A stretch of 64,000 bases of DNA, from NCBI GenBank assembly GCA_028829895.1, contig CM054181.1, forward strand, positions 11,676,501 through 11,740,500, in the 5' to 3' direction. Shown here piece after piece: positions 1 to 10,883 of the stretch (within the stretch, counting starts at the first letter, position 1; the number at the start of each line of letters is the position of its first letter). The notes below the pieces were generated by a model. The model saw only the letters and a list, made by a program, of their open reading frames with translations. It searched no databases and was not told where the DNA came from. This DNA is from Sinotaia quadrata. Taxonomy: Eukaryota; Mollusca; Gastropoda; Architaenioglossa; Viviparidae. Made by a program: the position numbers and the translations under genes.

Positions 1-173
1 CCTGTTTATCACAATATAACTCCATCCTCAATGTAATTTCCTGCATCAGTATTCATTAGCCTGATGCACATATTTGGAAAAATAAATACATTTTATCAAA
101 CAATGTTACATATTCTTAGCAGATTACACATGGGCAGCCTAGTTCAACACTTGTAGTAATAGTAGTCAACTCA
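1..173. other. Unannotated AT-rich sequence
   Basis: No coding frame, repeat or RNA gene recognised before the family A copy begins. Confidence 0.5.
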
Positions 174-565
174 CATAGTACATCTCTACATTAAGACAAG
201 TAAAATATATCAATATAAAAATGCATGAAATAATCCTAAGTCCATTCTCTCTCAATCAGTCAGTTTTAACTCACCATTAGGCTAATGATTGCCTTTCAAG
301 GCCATACATTTTTTTTCTACTCCATTGGCAGGTTTCGTTCTTGTAAATTTTAATAATTGGATAATAAAAACTACTCATCCACATAAAAACGGTTTAGATT
401 ACATCAGCAAGTGAAGTCTAGCACATTCTTTACCTGAGGTGTTTACTCCAACTTTGACACTTAAAAATATCTGCACAAGCAGTGCCCAAGGTCAGGTCAC
501 TTAGACATTTAACAATTTATATAACAGTTAAGTTTAGAAATAGGAATAGGCAAATTTACACTGCA
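174..565 (+). repeat. Interspersed repeat family A, copy 1
   Basis: This AT-rich block of about 390 bp aligns by eye, in the same orientation, with 36985-37372 and 50391-50800. Shared landmarks come in the same order: TCCATTCTCTCTCAATCA, GCCTTTCA, CTACTCATCCACATAAAA, TTTACTCC, and AAGCAGTGCCCAAGGTC followed by GTCAC. It has no coding capacity. I could not identify terminal inverted repeats or an internal promoter, so its class (MITE, LINE 3' end, other) is open. Confidence 0.75.
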
Positions 566-1180
566 GCACCTACTATGGACAGATTTGAAATTTAAGAGTA
601 AACATAACTCTGGACCAATATAAAACAAAAGAGCGAACAGGACTGTAAACAGACATTTAATTAAAGAACAAGCAGTGTTGTGGACAGATATGAACAAATC
701 GTAGGGCGCACAATATATAAAATCTAAAAGAATAAGCCATAGAAATTGGAAGAAAGAACAGAGAAGGTCGTGAGAGTGACTAGAAGTGCTGGAAATTAAA
801 AAAAAAAATAGAAAAATGTGGTTTGCTGAAAGATGTAAAGGTGGATTAATTTGACAGTAACGTAAATTAGAGAAGAACAAAATTCAAATGAAGAGCAATG
901 TCCTCTTAGATAATAGATGAGCGTTGGACAGCGATTGAAGGGAAGATGCATTACGTGTTGCTTACGCAGCTTGTGCGTCTTCTACTGTATGGAGTGCAGC
1001 TGAGTTGTGACGTATGTCTCATGACCTCAAAGCGAGCGACTGTAAGTGAGTTAGAGTAAGTAGACGCCATTTTTCCATGTGCTGCTTTCTCTACCGGTTT
1101 CTCCGAGGATGGAGCGTGCGGGCAATAAATTTGTCTGGAGGAGTCATTTAGGTTAAAGGGGGAAGCAATCTGATCAAGAG

Positions 1181-1183
<3 letters not shown>
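566..1183. other. No gene recognised
   Basis: A minus-strand frame of 123 codons at 509-880 is phenylalanine/serine/leucine-rich. This reflects A-rich plus-strand sequence and matches no family I know. Around 950-1140 the base composition is more balanced, but no motif is visible. Confidence 0.5.

Positions 1184-1249
<66 letters not shown>
1184..1249. repeat. (GA)n microsatellite
   Basis: Uninterrupted GA dinucleotide tract of about 33 units. It produces the poly-(Leu-Ser) minus-strand frame crossing it. Confidence 0.98.
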
Positions 1250-1250
<1 letters not shown>

Positions 1251-1340
1251 AATGGAAAGAATAAAACAGGAAGAGGGTGTGTGTAAGACCTGTTATCTAT
1301 CAAATCTGAGGCACGATGAACTGACAGTGCAGTTGAAGTG

Positions 1341-1432
1341 TAAATGAACAACAAAAGAACAAAAATGCAAAATGTTGATCACGCCCTAAATGAACAACAA
1401 AAGAACAAGAAAGCAAAATGTTGATCACGCCC
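1341..1432. repeat. 46-bp tandem duplication
   Basis: Two head-to-tail copies starting TAAATGAACAACAAAAGAAC and ending GATCACGCCC. They differ at only a few positions. Confidence 0.92.
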
Positions 1433-1776
1433 ACATGCTATGACTTCAATGCATGGACGATAGCTTACAAGTGTGTTTATGTTTGAGATCCGATTGTTGT
1501 TATCAAATCTGAAATACTTGGCTCCTACTTTGTTTAAGGGTATTCACTTTTATTCATGATTCTTAAACAAAGCAAAGAGGTTATCTGGCTGAGTTGAGCA
1601 ACATTTTAGAGTTTTAAGAATTTTAATTTATTTTATGAAGCTTATTGCCACATACGTGTGGCGTTTGGTTTTGTCCTACGTAAAGCCATGTAAACAATCA
1701 CTGACACATGAATAAAAGCACACAAATATTCGCATACAGCCTATCAAATAAATAGAAGAAGACACACAACCCATAC
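1433..1776. other. No gene recognised
   Basis: AT-rich spacer. The only visible element is a weak match at 1700-1730 to the start of the 72-bp repeat that follows. Confidence 0.45.
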
Positions 1777-1933
1777 TAACAAATGAATAAACGAACACAT
1801 TGCACACACGCGCACCAATACATATTGAGAAGTGCACACATCACAAACTAACACATGAATAAACGAACACATTGCACGCATGCGCACCAATACATATTGA
1901 GAAGTACACACATCGCGCACTAACACATGAATA
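1777..1933. repeat. 72-bp minisatellite, ~2.2 copies
   Basis: Anchors AACA(A/C)ATGAATAAACGAAC occur at 1778 and 1850, and a truncated third at 1922, giving an exact 72-bp spacing. The minus-strand frame here is a by-product, since 72 is a multiple of three. Confidence 0.93.
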
Positions 1934-2490
1934 GAAACACGCTACACTTGATCACACGCAAACGCAAGGATAACTACTGAAAATTATTATTTCGACATTG
2001 ACCTGTCAGTTGTGATCAAGCTACAAAGGCAGATAACTCTGTAGTTAATCAACTCAGGCAGATAGATCTGTAGTTAATAAACTCAGAGAGATAGCCCTTT
2101 AGGCGCTTTATCTAAATTTTAATTAAGTTCACTCTCTAGTGCGCAAATATTTATTTATTTTTTTTATATAAAATATATTTCTATCGAACGAAGGAGATAA
2201 ATAAAATCGTTGGTTGTTAATTGTGGTGGGTTTAAATCTTTTGACATATCTGCATGTAGTGTACGTAACAGGCATTAATAAAATAACAATTATTACTGAA
2301 TGGTAAAATCTGCGGCACGGGCCTTGACGTAACAGATACATAAAGACATTATTGACTCCGACAGAAATGAGATTTTTGTCGTGCTGCCGATAATGCGTCG
2401 TTCGCTTTCAAGTTATGTGGAAGAAAGATTTAAATGTAATGCGTACATTTCTAAAACATTCACTTTCAATGTGGACTATACATCCTGTGG
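1934..2490. other. AT-rich spacer with a small degenerate duplication
   Basis: At about 2027-2092 a unit near 30 bp containing CTGTAGTTAAT and AACTCAG is repeated twice with differences. Nothing else is recognisable. Confidence 0.45.
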
Positions 2491-2636
2491 CAGAGTAAAT
2501 TTGCTCTCTCCTTATTTAAAAATTTAATTGTTATATAAATTATTAAATTGTTAGAGTAACCCGACTTTGAACAATCCTTATGATGGTATTTTTGAAAATG
2601 TCTGAGTTGAAGTAAACGCTCGAAGCAAGAATAAGA
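2491..2636 (+). repeat. Interspersed repeat family B, copy 1 (truncated)
   Basis: Matches 25703-25833 in the same orientation over about 140 bp. Landmarks are CAGAGTAAATTTGC, AATTGTTATATA, AGAGT(A/G)ACCCGAC, GAAGTAAAC and GCAAGAATA. It ends abruptly where the 59-bp minisatellite begins, so the rest of the element is missing or displaced. Confidence 0.78.
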
Positions 2637-2640
2637 AAAC

Positions 2641-3134
2641 GGATGGTCGCAGGCTGGGGCCTGACTTACCTCAAACAATGACCTCAAATGATTGACTACG
2701 GATAGTCGCAGGCTGGGGTCTGACTTACCTGAAACAATGACCTCAAATGACTGACTACGGATAGTCGCAGGCTGGGGTCTGACTTACCTGAAACAATGAC
2801 CTCAAATGACTGACTACGGATAGTCGCAGGCTGGGGTCTGACTTACCTGAAACAATGACCTCAAATGACTGACTACGGGTGGTCGCAGGCTGTGGTCTGA
2901 CTTTCCTCAAACAATGACCTCAAATGACTGACTACGGACGGTCGCAGGCTGGGGTCTGACTTACCTCAAACAAGGACCTCAAATGACTGATTACAGGCGG
3001 TCGCAGGCTGGGGTCTGACTTACCTCAAACAAGGACCTCAAATGACTGACTACGGACGGTCGCAGGCTGGGGTCTGACTTACCTCAAACAAGGACCTCAA
3101 ATGACTGACTACGGACGGTCGCAGGCTGGGGTCT
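2641..3134. repeat. 59-bp minisatellite, ~8.4 copies
   Basis: Each unit contains GTCGCAGGCTGGGGTCTGAC, then TTACCT, CAATGACCTCAAATGA and CTGACTACGG, with exact 59-bp spacing. Sites such as CAATG/CAAGG and TTACCTG/TTACCTC split the units into left and right subtypes. The array is bordered by family B on the left and the SINE-like sequence on the right. Confidence 0.98.
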
Positions 3135-3270
3135 GTAAATGTAGAACGTCGACAGGGATAGATCCCATGTGGAACTCGAACTGCACGTACTAAACGCCTA
3201 TCACCTAACAACACCACGTGACCCTTCCTACCACTAGTAGCATGTTGAATTTTGACGCCTTGCAAAGCAC
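3135..3270 (-). mobile_element. tRNA-derived SINE-like element
   Basis: On the minus strand, 3201-3216 reads as a good Pol III box A (TGGTGTTGTTAGGTGA). 3172-3182 reads as a box B (AGTTCGAGTTC), about 34 bp downstream. The surrounding sequence resembles the 5' head of invertebrate tRNA-SINEs. The head-to-array junction at 3134 suggests the neighbouring 59-bp repeat arose next to, or within, the SINE tail. The 3' end and target-site duplication were not defined. Confidence 0.6.
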
Positions 3271-4476
3271 AAGAAGAAACATTCCTCTATATTCTGCCTT
3301 AAGGCGAACGGACGCATTAGCAATGAAGGCAAGACACATTATTAGCTATGACAATATTTATGAAACCAGTATCAAGAAACAGAAAACAAAACAGAAAAAC
3401 CACGAACAAAAATATTGCATAAATAGATGATCATAGATTAATAATTAGAATGAAAATAAAACTTTAATGATTGTGACCAAAATGATAGGTGACGTGTAAT
3501 TTTAGCCTGGATTTTTTTTATGCACGCATGTATGTGCGCACCATACACGTATGTACACCTACAAGAGCGATGGTATGCTAGTATTATACAAATATAACAG
3601 TAAACCTACACACATACACAGATAGAGAGATGTGCACATGTATCAATAAATGCCTATTCTTTTTTATTTTTTAAATAAACGACTGTCGATATTGAAAATG
3701 AAGCGCGCATGCATTACAGGGTGACATTTACCTACTTCCTGTCTTGCCTTCATCAGTGCAATCCACTTCCTGTGTATGATCACAGACTGAAATGATCTTA
3801 AATTAAGACCCTTCATGCAGAGACAAAAATATCACTTCAATAATCGCCCAGCACCACAATAAAAAAATTACGCATTAATTCGCAATACGCGTCATTTGCA
3901 CGATGAGTAAGTGAAATATAAATACTTACGAGATCAGTGCCAACTTCTCGGAATGGGTATTTCCAATGCTGAGAGACATACGTCATTACGAGGCTTGGGG
4001 TGTAGTGGAGTGGGATAAGAGGCCGATGTGGAGTTCCTGAGTGGGTGGTGGTGGCAAGACGCGATGGGAAGCGCCCAGGGATTGGCTGAAGTATCCAAGA
4101 AGTGATTAAAGGGGCAGCGCCCGTCGGGAAAAAAAATGCCTTGTTTGAACATAATTATTTTCGACTGAAATACAAGTTAAGAATGTCTGTGACTAGAACG
4201 AAAATGTTCCGAAATTTAGCCAGGAACTAGTAGTTGAAATAATTTTCATTGCATTCCGTCCAAACAGTTTTCACAGCTACACAATGGTACATTCGTTGCG
4301 TCATTTCCACGTTCATGCTTGCTAATAAATCTCTCTTATATATGAATGAATATTTTCTGTTGTCCAATGATTGCATTGAAGCTTAGCATTTCAAACCGTA
4401 TTTATGCACTAATTATGACAGTTTATGATGAAGGACCCTGCTTGCAGTATCGAAGGATTGTTTGGTTGACAGACAT
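3271..4476. other. 1.2-kb unique sequence, no gene recognised
   Basis: AT-rich spacer with scattered short CA/TA stretches (about 3530-3640). The minus-strand frame at 3934-4152 (72 codons) has fairly balanced codons but matches no family I know. Confidence 0.45.
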
Positions 4477-4656
4477 TGTTTATTCACACGTTGAAGCACT
4501 AATGCCTGCGTTCTAGTGCCAGGAACATTCACACAATACAGCAGGGTATGCACTACACAACGAACTGTTTATTCACACGTTAAGCACTAATGCCTGCGTT
4601 CTAGTGCCAGGAACATTCACACAATACAGCAGGGTATGCGCTACACAACGAACTGT
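4477..4656. repeat. ~89-bp tandem duplication
   Basis: Two copies begin TGTTTATTCACACGTT at 4477 and 4566. The second has a 1-base deletion and one transition, indicating a recent duplication. Confidence 0.95.
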
Positions 4657-4770
4657 TTTCAGCAGTGCAATTTTCATCCGCCTCTCCATTTTATAAATAA
4701 GCAATTCTCTACAGCACAGTCATGAATGTTTTGTAAGCCAACACTCAACATCTAGCATAAAAAGTTATTT

Positions 4771-5092
4771 GCCAAGTCAGCACACAACATCCAACATAAA
4801 CGTATCATTGTTTGAGAAGTCAGCACACAACATCCAACATAAACGTATCATTGTTTGAGAAGTCAGCACACAACATCCAACATAAACGTATCATTGTTTG
4901 CCAAGTCAGCACACAACATCCAACATAAACGTATCATTGTTTGAGAAGTCAGCACACAACATCCAACATAAACGTATCATTGTTTGAGAAGTCAGCACAC
5001 AACATCCAACATAAACGTATCATTGTTTGCCAAGTCAGCACACAACATCCAACATAAACGTATCATTGTTTGAGAAGTCAGCACACAACACA
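4771..5092. repeat. 43-bp minisatellite with trimeric higher-order structure
   Basis: About 7.5 copies of a 43-bp unit containing AGTCAGCACACAACATCC and CGTATCATTGTTTG. The junction four-mer alternates as GCCA, AGAA, AGAA, GCCA, AGAA, AGAA, GCCA, AGAA, so the true repeating unit is a 129-bp trimer. Confidence 0.95.
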
Positions 5093-5104
5093 CGACACAA
5101 GAAA

Positions 5105-5305
5105 AGTCTGCTTAGCTAATCATTCGTAAGACATTTGACAGTAAACACCAATATTAGCCACATATAACACAAACAAAGTCTAGTTAGCTAATCATTCGTA
5201 AGACATTTGACAGTAAACACCAATATTAGCCACATATAACACAAACAAAGTCTAGTTAGCTAATCATTCGTAAGACATTTGACAGTAAACACCAATATTA
5301 TCTAC
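5105..5305. repeat. 72-bp minisatellite, ~2.8 copies
   Basis: Anchors AGTCT(G/A)(C/G)TTAGCTAATC occur at 5105, 5177 and 5249. The copies are nearly identical. Confidence 0.96.
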
Positions 5306-5360
5306 ATACGCATACAGCTGCAACACATTTTCACTATTAGTCAAGCAAGAAAATACACTA

Positions 5361-5916
5361 CAACTCAAACACATCACAGCATACCCATCACGGCACACCG
5401 ACCACACTTTGCCAATTACTCATGTAATACTCAAGAACATCACAGCATACCCATCACGGTATACCAACCTACACCGACCAAACTTTGCCAATCACACATG
5501 TAATACTCAAGAACATCACAGCATACCCATCACGGTATACCAACCTACACCGACCACACTTTGCCAATCACACATGTAATACTCAAGAACATCACAGCAT
5601 ACCCATCACGGCACACCGACCACACTTTGCCAATCACACATGTAATACTCAAGAACATCACAGCATACCCATCACGGCACACCGACCACACTTTGCCAAT
5701 CACACATGTAATACTCAAGAACATCACAGCATACCCATCACGGCACACCGACCACACTTTGCCAATCACACATGTAATACTCAAGAACATCACAGCATAC
5801 CCATCACGGCACACCGACCAAACTTTGCCAATCACACATGTAATACTCAAGAACATCACAGCATACCCATCACGGCACACCGACCAAACTTTGCCAATCA
5901 CACATGTAATACTCAA
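5361..5916. repeat. 66-bp minisatellite, ~8 copies
   Basis: Each unit contains ATCACAGCATACCCATCACG, an ACCGACCA(C/A)ACTTTGCC block and ATGTAATACTCAAGAA. The second and third units carry a small insertion, lengthening them to roughly 79 bp. Because 66 is a multiple of three and the unit lacks stops, it creates long frames on both strands (161, 126 and 123 codons). These frames are not evidence of a gene: no non-repeat flanking coding sequence is attached. Confidence 0.97.
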
Positions 5917-6494
5917 CGCAGACATTTATTAGTTAACGTTGCTACCTTCAACAGAGAAATACTTTTTTAACAGCATTTAGCAAAGGGCCGAATTATTTAT
6001 AGAAAATAAGAATATGATGTTTACGTTGACGTTTAACTTTATAACAGTATAATTAAGTTACAGTAAAGCAGAAAGCGCAATGCCATAAAGTTATAATAGT
6101 CATTTATACATTTGTTCCACACTCATGTTGACAGTTATCCGTGTGTTAGGATAAACGTTCATATATTATCAGTTTTGTCTCTCTTGAGGAAACGTTTGTC
6201 TGCTTTCCGAGAAGAAAATCGTATAGACTAATCCGACTATTCAGGCCTGTTAGGCCACTAATGAGGTGTACTACACTTGGTCAGTGTGAGTGGACTCAGC
6301 TAATAAATGCTTTCCATCGCGATGTCGTATGACCAGATGCTGTCTATAGATGCGTATTGGGACCAAGCTTTAATGCGGTTTCGGTAGCGCTTACCTAATT
6401 ACTGCTGGATTGCTGTTTGGAGTGTCGCAAGAAATAGTAGTTGAAATCTTCTAAGAAAGGCAAGAAAAAGTGTGTGCATGCCCACGAACAAGCA

Positions 6495-6495
<1 letters not shown>
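5917..6495. other. No gene recognised
   Basis: Unique AT-rich spacer with no motif, repeat or convincing frame. Confidence 0.45.
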
Positions 6496-6541
<46 letters not shown>

Positions 6542-6575
6542 TTCCCCCCCCCTCTCTTTCTCTTTCTCTCTCTCA
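6496..6575. repeat. (CA)n / C-run / (CT)n compound microsatellite
   Basis: A (CA)n tract (6496-6538) is followed by a run of cytosines and a CTCTTT/CT-rich tract. It gives rise to the His-Thr and Cys-Val frames. Confidence 0.96.
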
Positions 6576-6664
6576 CCCACGCAAATGTAGACACAGTAGA
6601 CACATAGAAGCTGAACGCGTGACCATGAACTCCGTTAAAATTGCGAGCATGAAAGGGCAGTAAC

Positions 6665-7545
6665 TGTTCTTGAATGCCGAAGAAATTGAACAGTTCTTAT
6701 TCAGTGGGATCTTGGGCACACATTTGTTCTTGACTGTCCTCGAAATCGTACAATTGTTATCAAATTCCATCTTGAAACGTTCGAGCTTGAGTGGCCTCAA
6801 TGTGACACAAGTGTTATTAAATGATATTTTAGATACATGTGTTCTTGTGCCCCCGATATGACACAATTGTTATTAAATTATATTTTAGACACACGTGTTC
6901 TCGCCATATGACACAATTGTTATGAAATGATATTTTAGATACATGTGTTCTTGTGCCCTCGATATGACACAATTGTTATTAAATGATATATTAGACAAGA
7001 TTTCTTGAGTGCCCTTGATATGACACAATTGTTATTAAATGATATATTAGACAAGATTTCTTGAGTGCCCTTGATATGACACAATTGTTATTAAATGATA
7101 GACAAGATTTCTTGAGTGCCTTCGATATGACACAGTTGTTATTAAATGATATATTAGACAAGATTTCTTGAGTGCCCTTGATATGACACAAGTGTTATTA
7201 AATGATATTTTAGACACACGTGTTCTTGAGTGCCCTCGATATGACACAATTGTTATTAAATGATATATTAGACAAGATTTCTTGAGTGCCCTTGATATGA
7301 CACAATTGTTATTAAATTATATTTTAGACACAAGTGTTTTTGAGTGCCATCGATATGACACAATTGGTATTAAATTATATTTTAGACACAAGTGTTTTTG
7401 AGTGTCATCGATATGACATAATTTTTATTAAATACTATTTTAGACACATGTGTGTTCATTAGTGCCCTCGAAATCGAACGTTTGATATTAAATGACATTT
7501 TAGACACATTTGTTCTTGAGGTTTTCTAAATAACACAATTATTAT
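6665..7545. repeat. ~56-bp degenerate minisatellite, ~15 copies
   Basis: The core is GATATGACACAATTGTTATT, then AAATGATAT and TTAGACA, plus TTCTTGAGTGCCC. Units range from about 44 to 57 bp. Central copies (6955-7300) are near-identical and both ends are diverged. Minus-strand frames crossing it are array artefacts. Confidence 0.93.
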
Positions 7546-7638
7546 TAAGTAATTTTTATACTTATTTCTTCTTGAGTTCCTTCGAAATAGCACGTTATGC
7601 ACTAGGCACATGAACTAACAGATGTAACAATGAAAACT

Positions 7639-7858
7639 CCTACAGGCAGATCAGATATACAGTTAACACTTACAGGCAGATCAGATATCAGATGAACATC
7701 CCTACAGGCAGATCAGATATCAAATGAACACCCTACAAGAAAATCAGGTATAAATTAACACTTACAGGCAGATTAGATATATAATAAACACTTAGAGGCA
7801 GATTATATATATATATATATATATAATAAACACTTACAGGCAGATTAGACATGCAATA
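7639..7858. repeat. ~33-bp degenerate minisatellite with (TA)n
   Basis: Six to seven units of the type CTTACAGGCAGAT(C/T)AGATAT plus a TAAACA block. One unit has expanded into a pure (AT)n tract at 7804-7825. Confidence 0.9.
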
Positions 7859-8054
7859 GGCATTTCATGGAACTAAAGGCTGATATAACGTGTAAACAAC
7901 GATGTATCGTAACAGCTTTTACCAAATATCCTGTTGGTGTGACTGTCTGCATTCTGAAGGCAGATCGTTCAAATGATAAGGACCTTGACCCAGTTTAGTG
8001 CTTATAATGGACCCAATAAGATAACAATGTTCAGAAGAGGAGCACAGATGTAGG

Positions 8055-8250
8055 ATTGGAGTATATACATGGATGAGGAAAGGAGTGTATGAGGAATTGC
8101 GTGTATACATGTATGAGGGATTATTTGTATGCATGGTTGAGGGATTATGTGTATACATGGGTGAGGAATGGTGTGTTTATATGGATGCGGGGTGGAGTAT
8201 ATACACGGATGAGGATTAAGAATGTATACATGGATGAGGGATGAGGGATC
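8055..8250. repeat. ~30-bp degenerate minisatellite
   Basis: About six units of the form GTGTATACATGGATGAGGGA with many substitutions. Confidence 0.85.
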
Positions 8251-8267
8251 CCGAGCTTGGAATCATG

Positions 8268-8380
8268 TCGTGGGCACAGTCATGCGATCTTGTACTTGAT
8301 TGTTTAGTCACAAGATGACCGGTGTGGGCACAGTCATGCAATCTTGTACTTGATTGTTTAATGACTAGATGACCGGTGTT
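8268..8380. repeat. ~56-bp tandem duplication
   Basis: Two copies of GTGGGCACAGTCATGC, ATCTTGTACTTGATTGTTTA and AGATGACCGGTGT. Confidence 0.92.
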
Positions 8381-8784
8381 TGAAGTAGAGAAGTATTGTG
8401 TGTTGAATTCGGGGTGGAGGAGGGGTGGGGAGCTATGTGGTTGATCTGTATGTTGTGTTTTGAATATTGTGAAGTTTTTGCAGGAGTGAATTGATGTATC
8501 ATTGTCGTGATTTGCAGTAATCAAGTCATAATAGCCCTAGCGGATACGAGAGTATTGTGGCTTGGAAACATCTCTAGATATAATGACTCGAATGTTGTAA
8601 AGACTTATTAATTTACAAATACAACAATGTCGAAATCGACATTATATTTCTCACTCAGTGACCAAACGTCACTGATATTAATGATTTTAATAAGAGCATG
8701 AAAATGTTAAGGTGAAATTCATTTTGGCATGATCAGCATGGCTTCAGTCTTGTAGTTTTTCTGAAGGTTGTTGTATTCCATGGC
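8381..8784. other. No gene recognised
   Basis: Unique sequence. A minus-strand frame of about 100 codons overlaps the 56-bp duplication and lacks recognisable motifs. Confidence 0.4.
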
Positions 8785-9020
8785 TTAACATCAGAAATAT
8801 CCTTCAAAAGTATAAACATCAGAAGTATATTTCAAAATCATAAACATCAAAAGTATCCTTCAAAAGTATAAACATCAGAAGTATATTTCAAAATCATAAA
8901 CATCAAAAGTATCCTTCAAAAGTATAAACATCAGAAGTATATTTCAAAATCATAAACATCAAAAGTATCCTTCAAAAGTATAAACATCAGAAGTATCTTT
9001 CAAAAGTATAAACATCAGCA
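8785..9020. repeat. 28-bp minisatellite with dimeric (56-bp) higher-order unit
   Basis: Two 28-bp monomers alternate, one with GAAGTATATTTCAAAATC and one with AAAAGTATCCTTCAAAAGT. Exact 56-bp spacing (for example 8821 and 8877) shows the dimer is what was amplified. Confidence 0.95.
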
Positions 9021-9505
9021 ATGAGGTATCGACATCTGATGCCTCGTACAACACTGTGATGATGACCGATGAGGGTTTAGTTAATAAGGTATGATGAAGG
9101 ATGGTTTGTTTGAAGTTCATGTAATCTGTTTTCGATCAGTCAAGTCTGACCCGAGCGATGGTCTTACCGTACTACGAACACCAAACACATGCTACAAGCG
9201 ACACATTAATATATTACGGTCACTCTAGTCAAAACCACGGCTAGATCAAGTCAACTAGGCATTGAAGTCTTGCCACCATCCGTAGACGATCGTTAACAAC
9301 GTCCACAAGTGCCGATTCTGTATATTTGACAATGGTCGATAGACTGTCTGGGCGTTTCTTAAAAGCGTGTGGCATATCGGGGGTAATATTTGTGGCAGAA
9401 ATGAGAGATTAGACGTAATATTGCAGTTTCTGTTTTCATTACTACTGGAATCAAGTGGTTTGTTATCAAAAGATGTTTAACGACAAGCTGGTGTGGTTAC
9501 GTTCC
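9021..9505. other. No gene recognised
   Basis: Unique sequence with balanced composition (9090-9380), but no open frame longer than a few dozen codons and no recognisable family. Confidence 0.45.
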
Positions 9506-9728
9506 AGATGAAAGAGATGTCACTAGCGCTTGTAAAGTAGAGCATGCTAGATGAAAGAGATGTCACTAGCGCTTGTAAAGTAGAGCATGCTAGACGAAAG
9601 AGATGTCACTAGCGCTTGTAAAGTAGAGCATGCTAGATGAAAAGGATGTCACTAGCGCTTGTAAAGTAGAGCATGCTAGATGAAAAAGATGTCACTAGCG
9701 CTTGTAAAGTAGAGCATGCTAGATGAAA
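9506..9728. repeat. 43-bp minisatellite, ~5 copies
   Basis: Near-identical units of AGATGAAAGAGATGTCACTA followed by GCGCTTGTAAAGTAGAGCATGCT, spaced exactly 43 bp. The low divergence indicates recent expansion. Confidence 0.98.
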
Positions 9729-10655
9729 TGAAGTCTAAGATCAAGGTCACATGACCACAGAGTGCAATTCTTGACGATTGATCTTAGCTGAGGTGATGAA
9801 GGGTTCGGCAGTTTGTGGCTGACTTCCGGTCTTCCTCACTTTTTCATGGAATACGCCTTTAAATAGATCAGTAGGTCATTAGCAGGCAAAACACACAGTA
9901 GTGGTGTACTGTTGCTTTAGCGAGTTGTCGATGATACACACAGTTGTGCATTGCTAGTGCTGACATAAATACATAAACACAAACATACCTTATATATATC
10001 AGAAGTCATGCAGTGGGACGTTTTTCATTGCTGCAGGAGAAGACATACAATGGGACTTTTATCATTGTTGCAGAGGCAGACTTATGAAGGAATGAGCGCA
10101 GGTAAATACATTTCCTAAAAATACATTAAAAGATTTGTGCATCCGTGTTTACCGTTTATAGCACGTGACCATTTAAACTACTTATTCACCAATGACTGCG
10201 TTAAGTAAACAAACATTCTACTAAAGAGTATTTTTTTAAAGCTAAACGAGATGGAGAATTTCGCGGTAATAAAGCAAAACAAATATGCATCAACCTGCAT
10301 CAAAGCGACCAGATAAGAATTGTAGGAAAATAAGCACAATTAATAACGCAAACATACGTTCGTAGTAAATAGCTAACAGTTGGAGGAAAGCAAGTCTATT
10401 TAAAGAACATATCAAACAGATTGAAAAAAAAGTGAAAGTTGAAAGACAGAAAAATATCAACATAGTTATCTTATGTACATAAACAAGAGAGTATAAATAT
10501 TTACAAATATTAAAGATATATAAATAATAATAGATTAACAAATTCCCCAACCACCAAAAGTACATATCTATAAGTATCCGAATTGCATACGATCTAAATG
10601 TATATTAATAATTATCCGTATGCGACGAATGTCCTACAGCATGTTAAACAGATAA

Positions 10656-10656
<1 letters not shown>
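9729..10656. other. Unique AT-rich sequence with a small duplication
   Basis: At about 10005-10080 a ~36-bp unit (GTCATGCAGTGGGAC / GACATACAATGGGAC) occurs twice. A minus-strand frame at 10290-10565 (91 codons, hydrophobic, Leu/Phe/Ile-rich) reflects AT-rich composition. I see no family motif in it. Confidence 0.4.
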
Positions 10657-10710
<54 letters not shown>

Positions 10711-10830
10711 ACACACACCACACACATACACACACACACACACCACACACACCACACACACCACACACACACACACACACGCTCACACCACACCACACAC
10801 ACACGCTCACACCACACACATACACACACA

Positions 10831-10874
<44 letters not shown>

Positions 10875-10883
10875 ACACACACG
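10657..10883. repeat. Long compound (CA)n block
   Basis: About 227 bp of CA repeat interrupted by CC, TA and CGCT units (for example CACGCTCACACCA twice). It is potentially Z-DNA-forming. All long His/Thr and Val/Cys frames here are artefacts. Confidence 0.97.

Noticed and set aside
5545..5970. 22-residue repeat protein on either strand
   Set aside because: The 66-bp array gives open frames on both strands, and units with an insertion break the phase.
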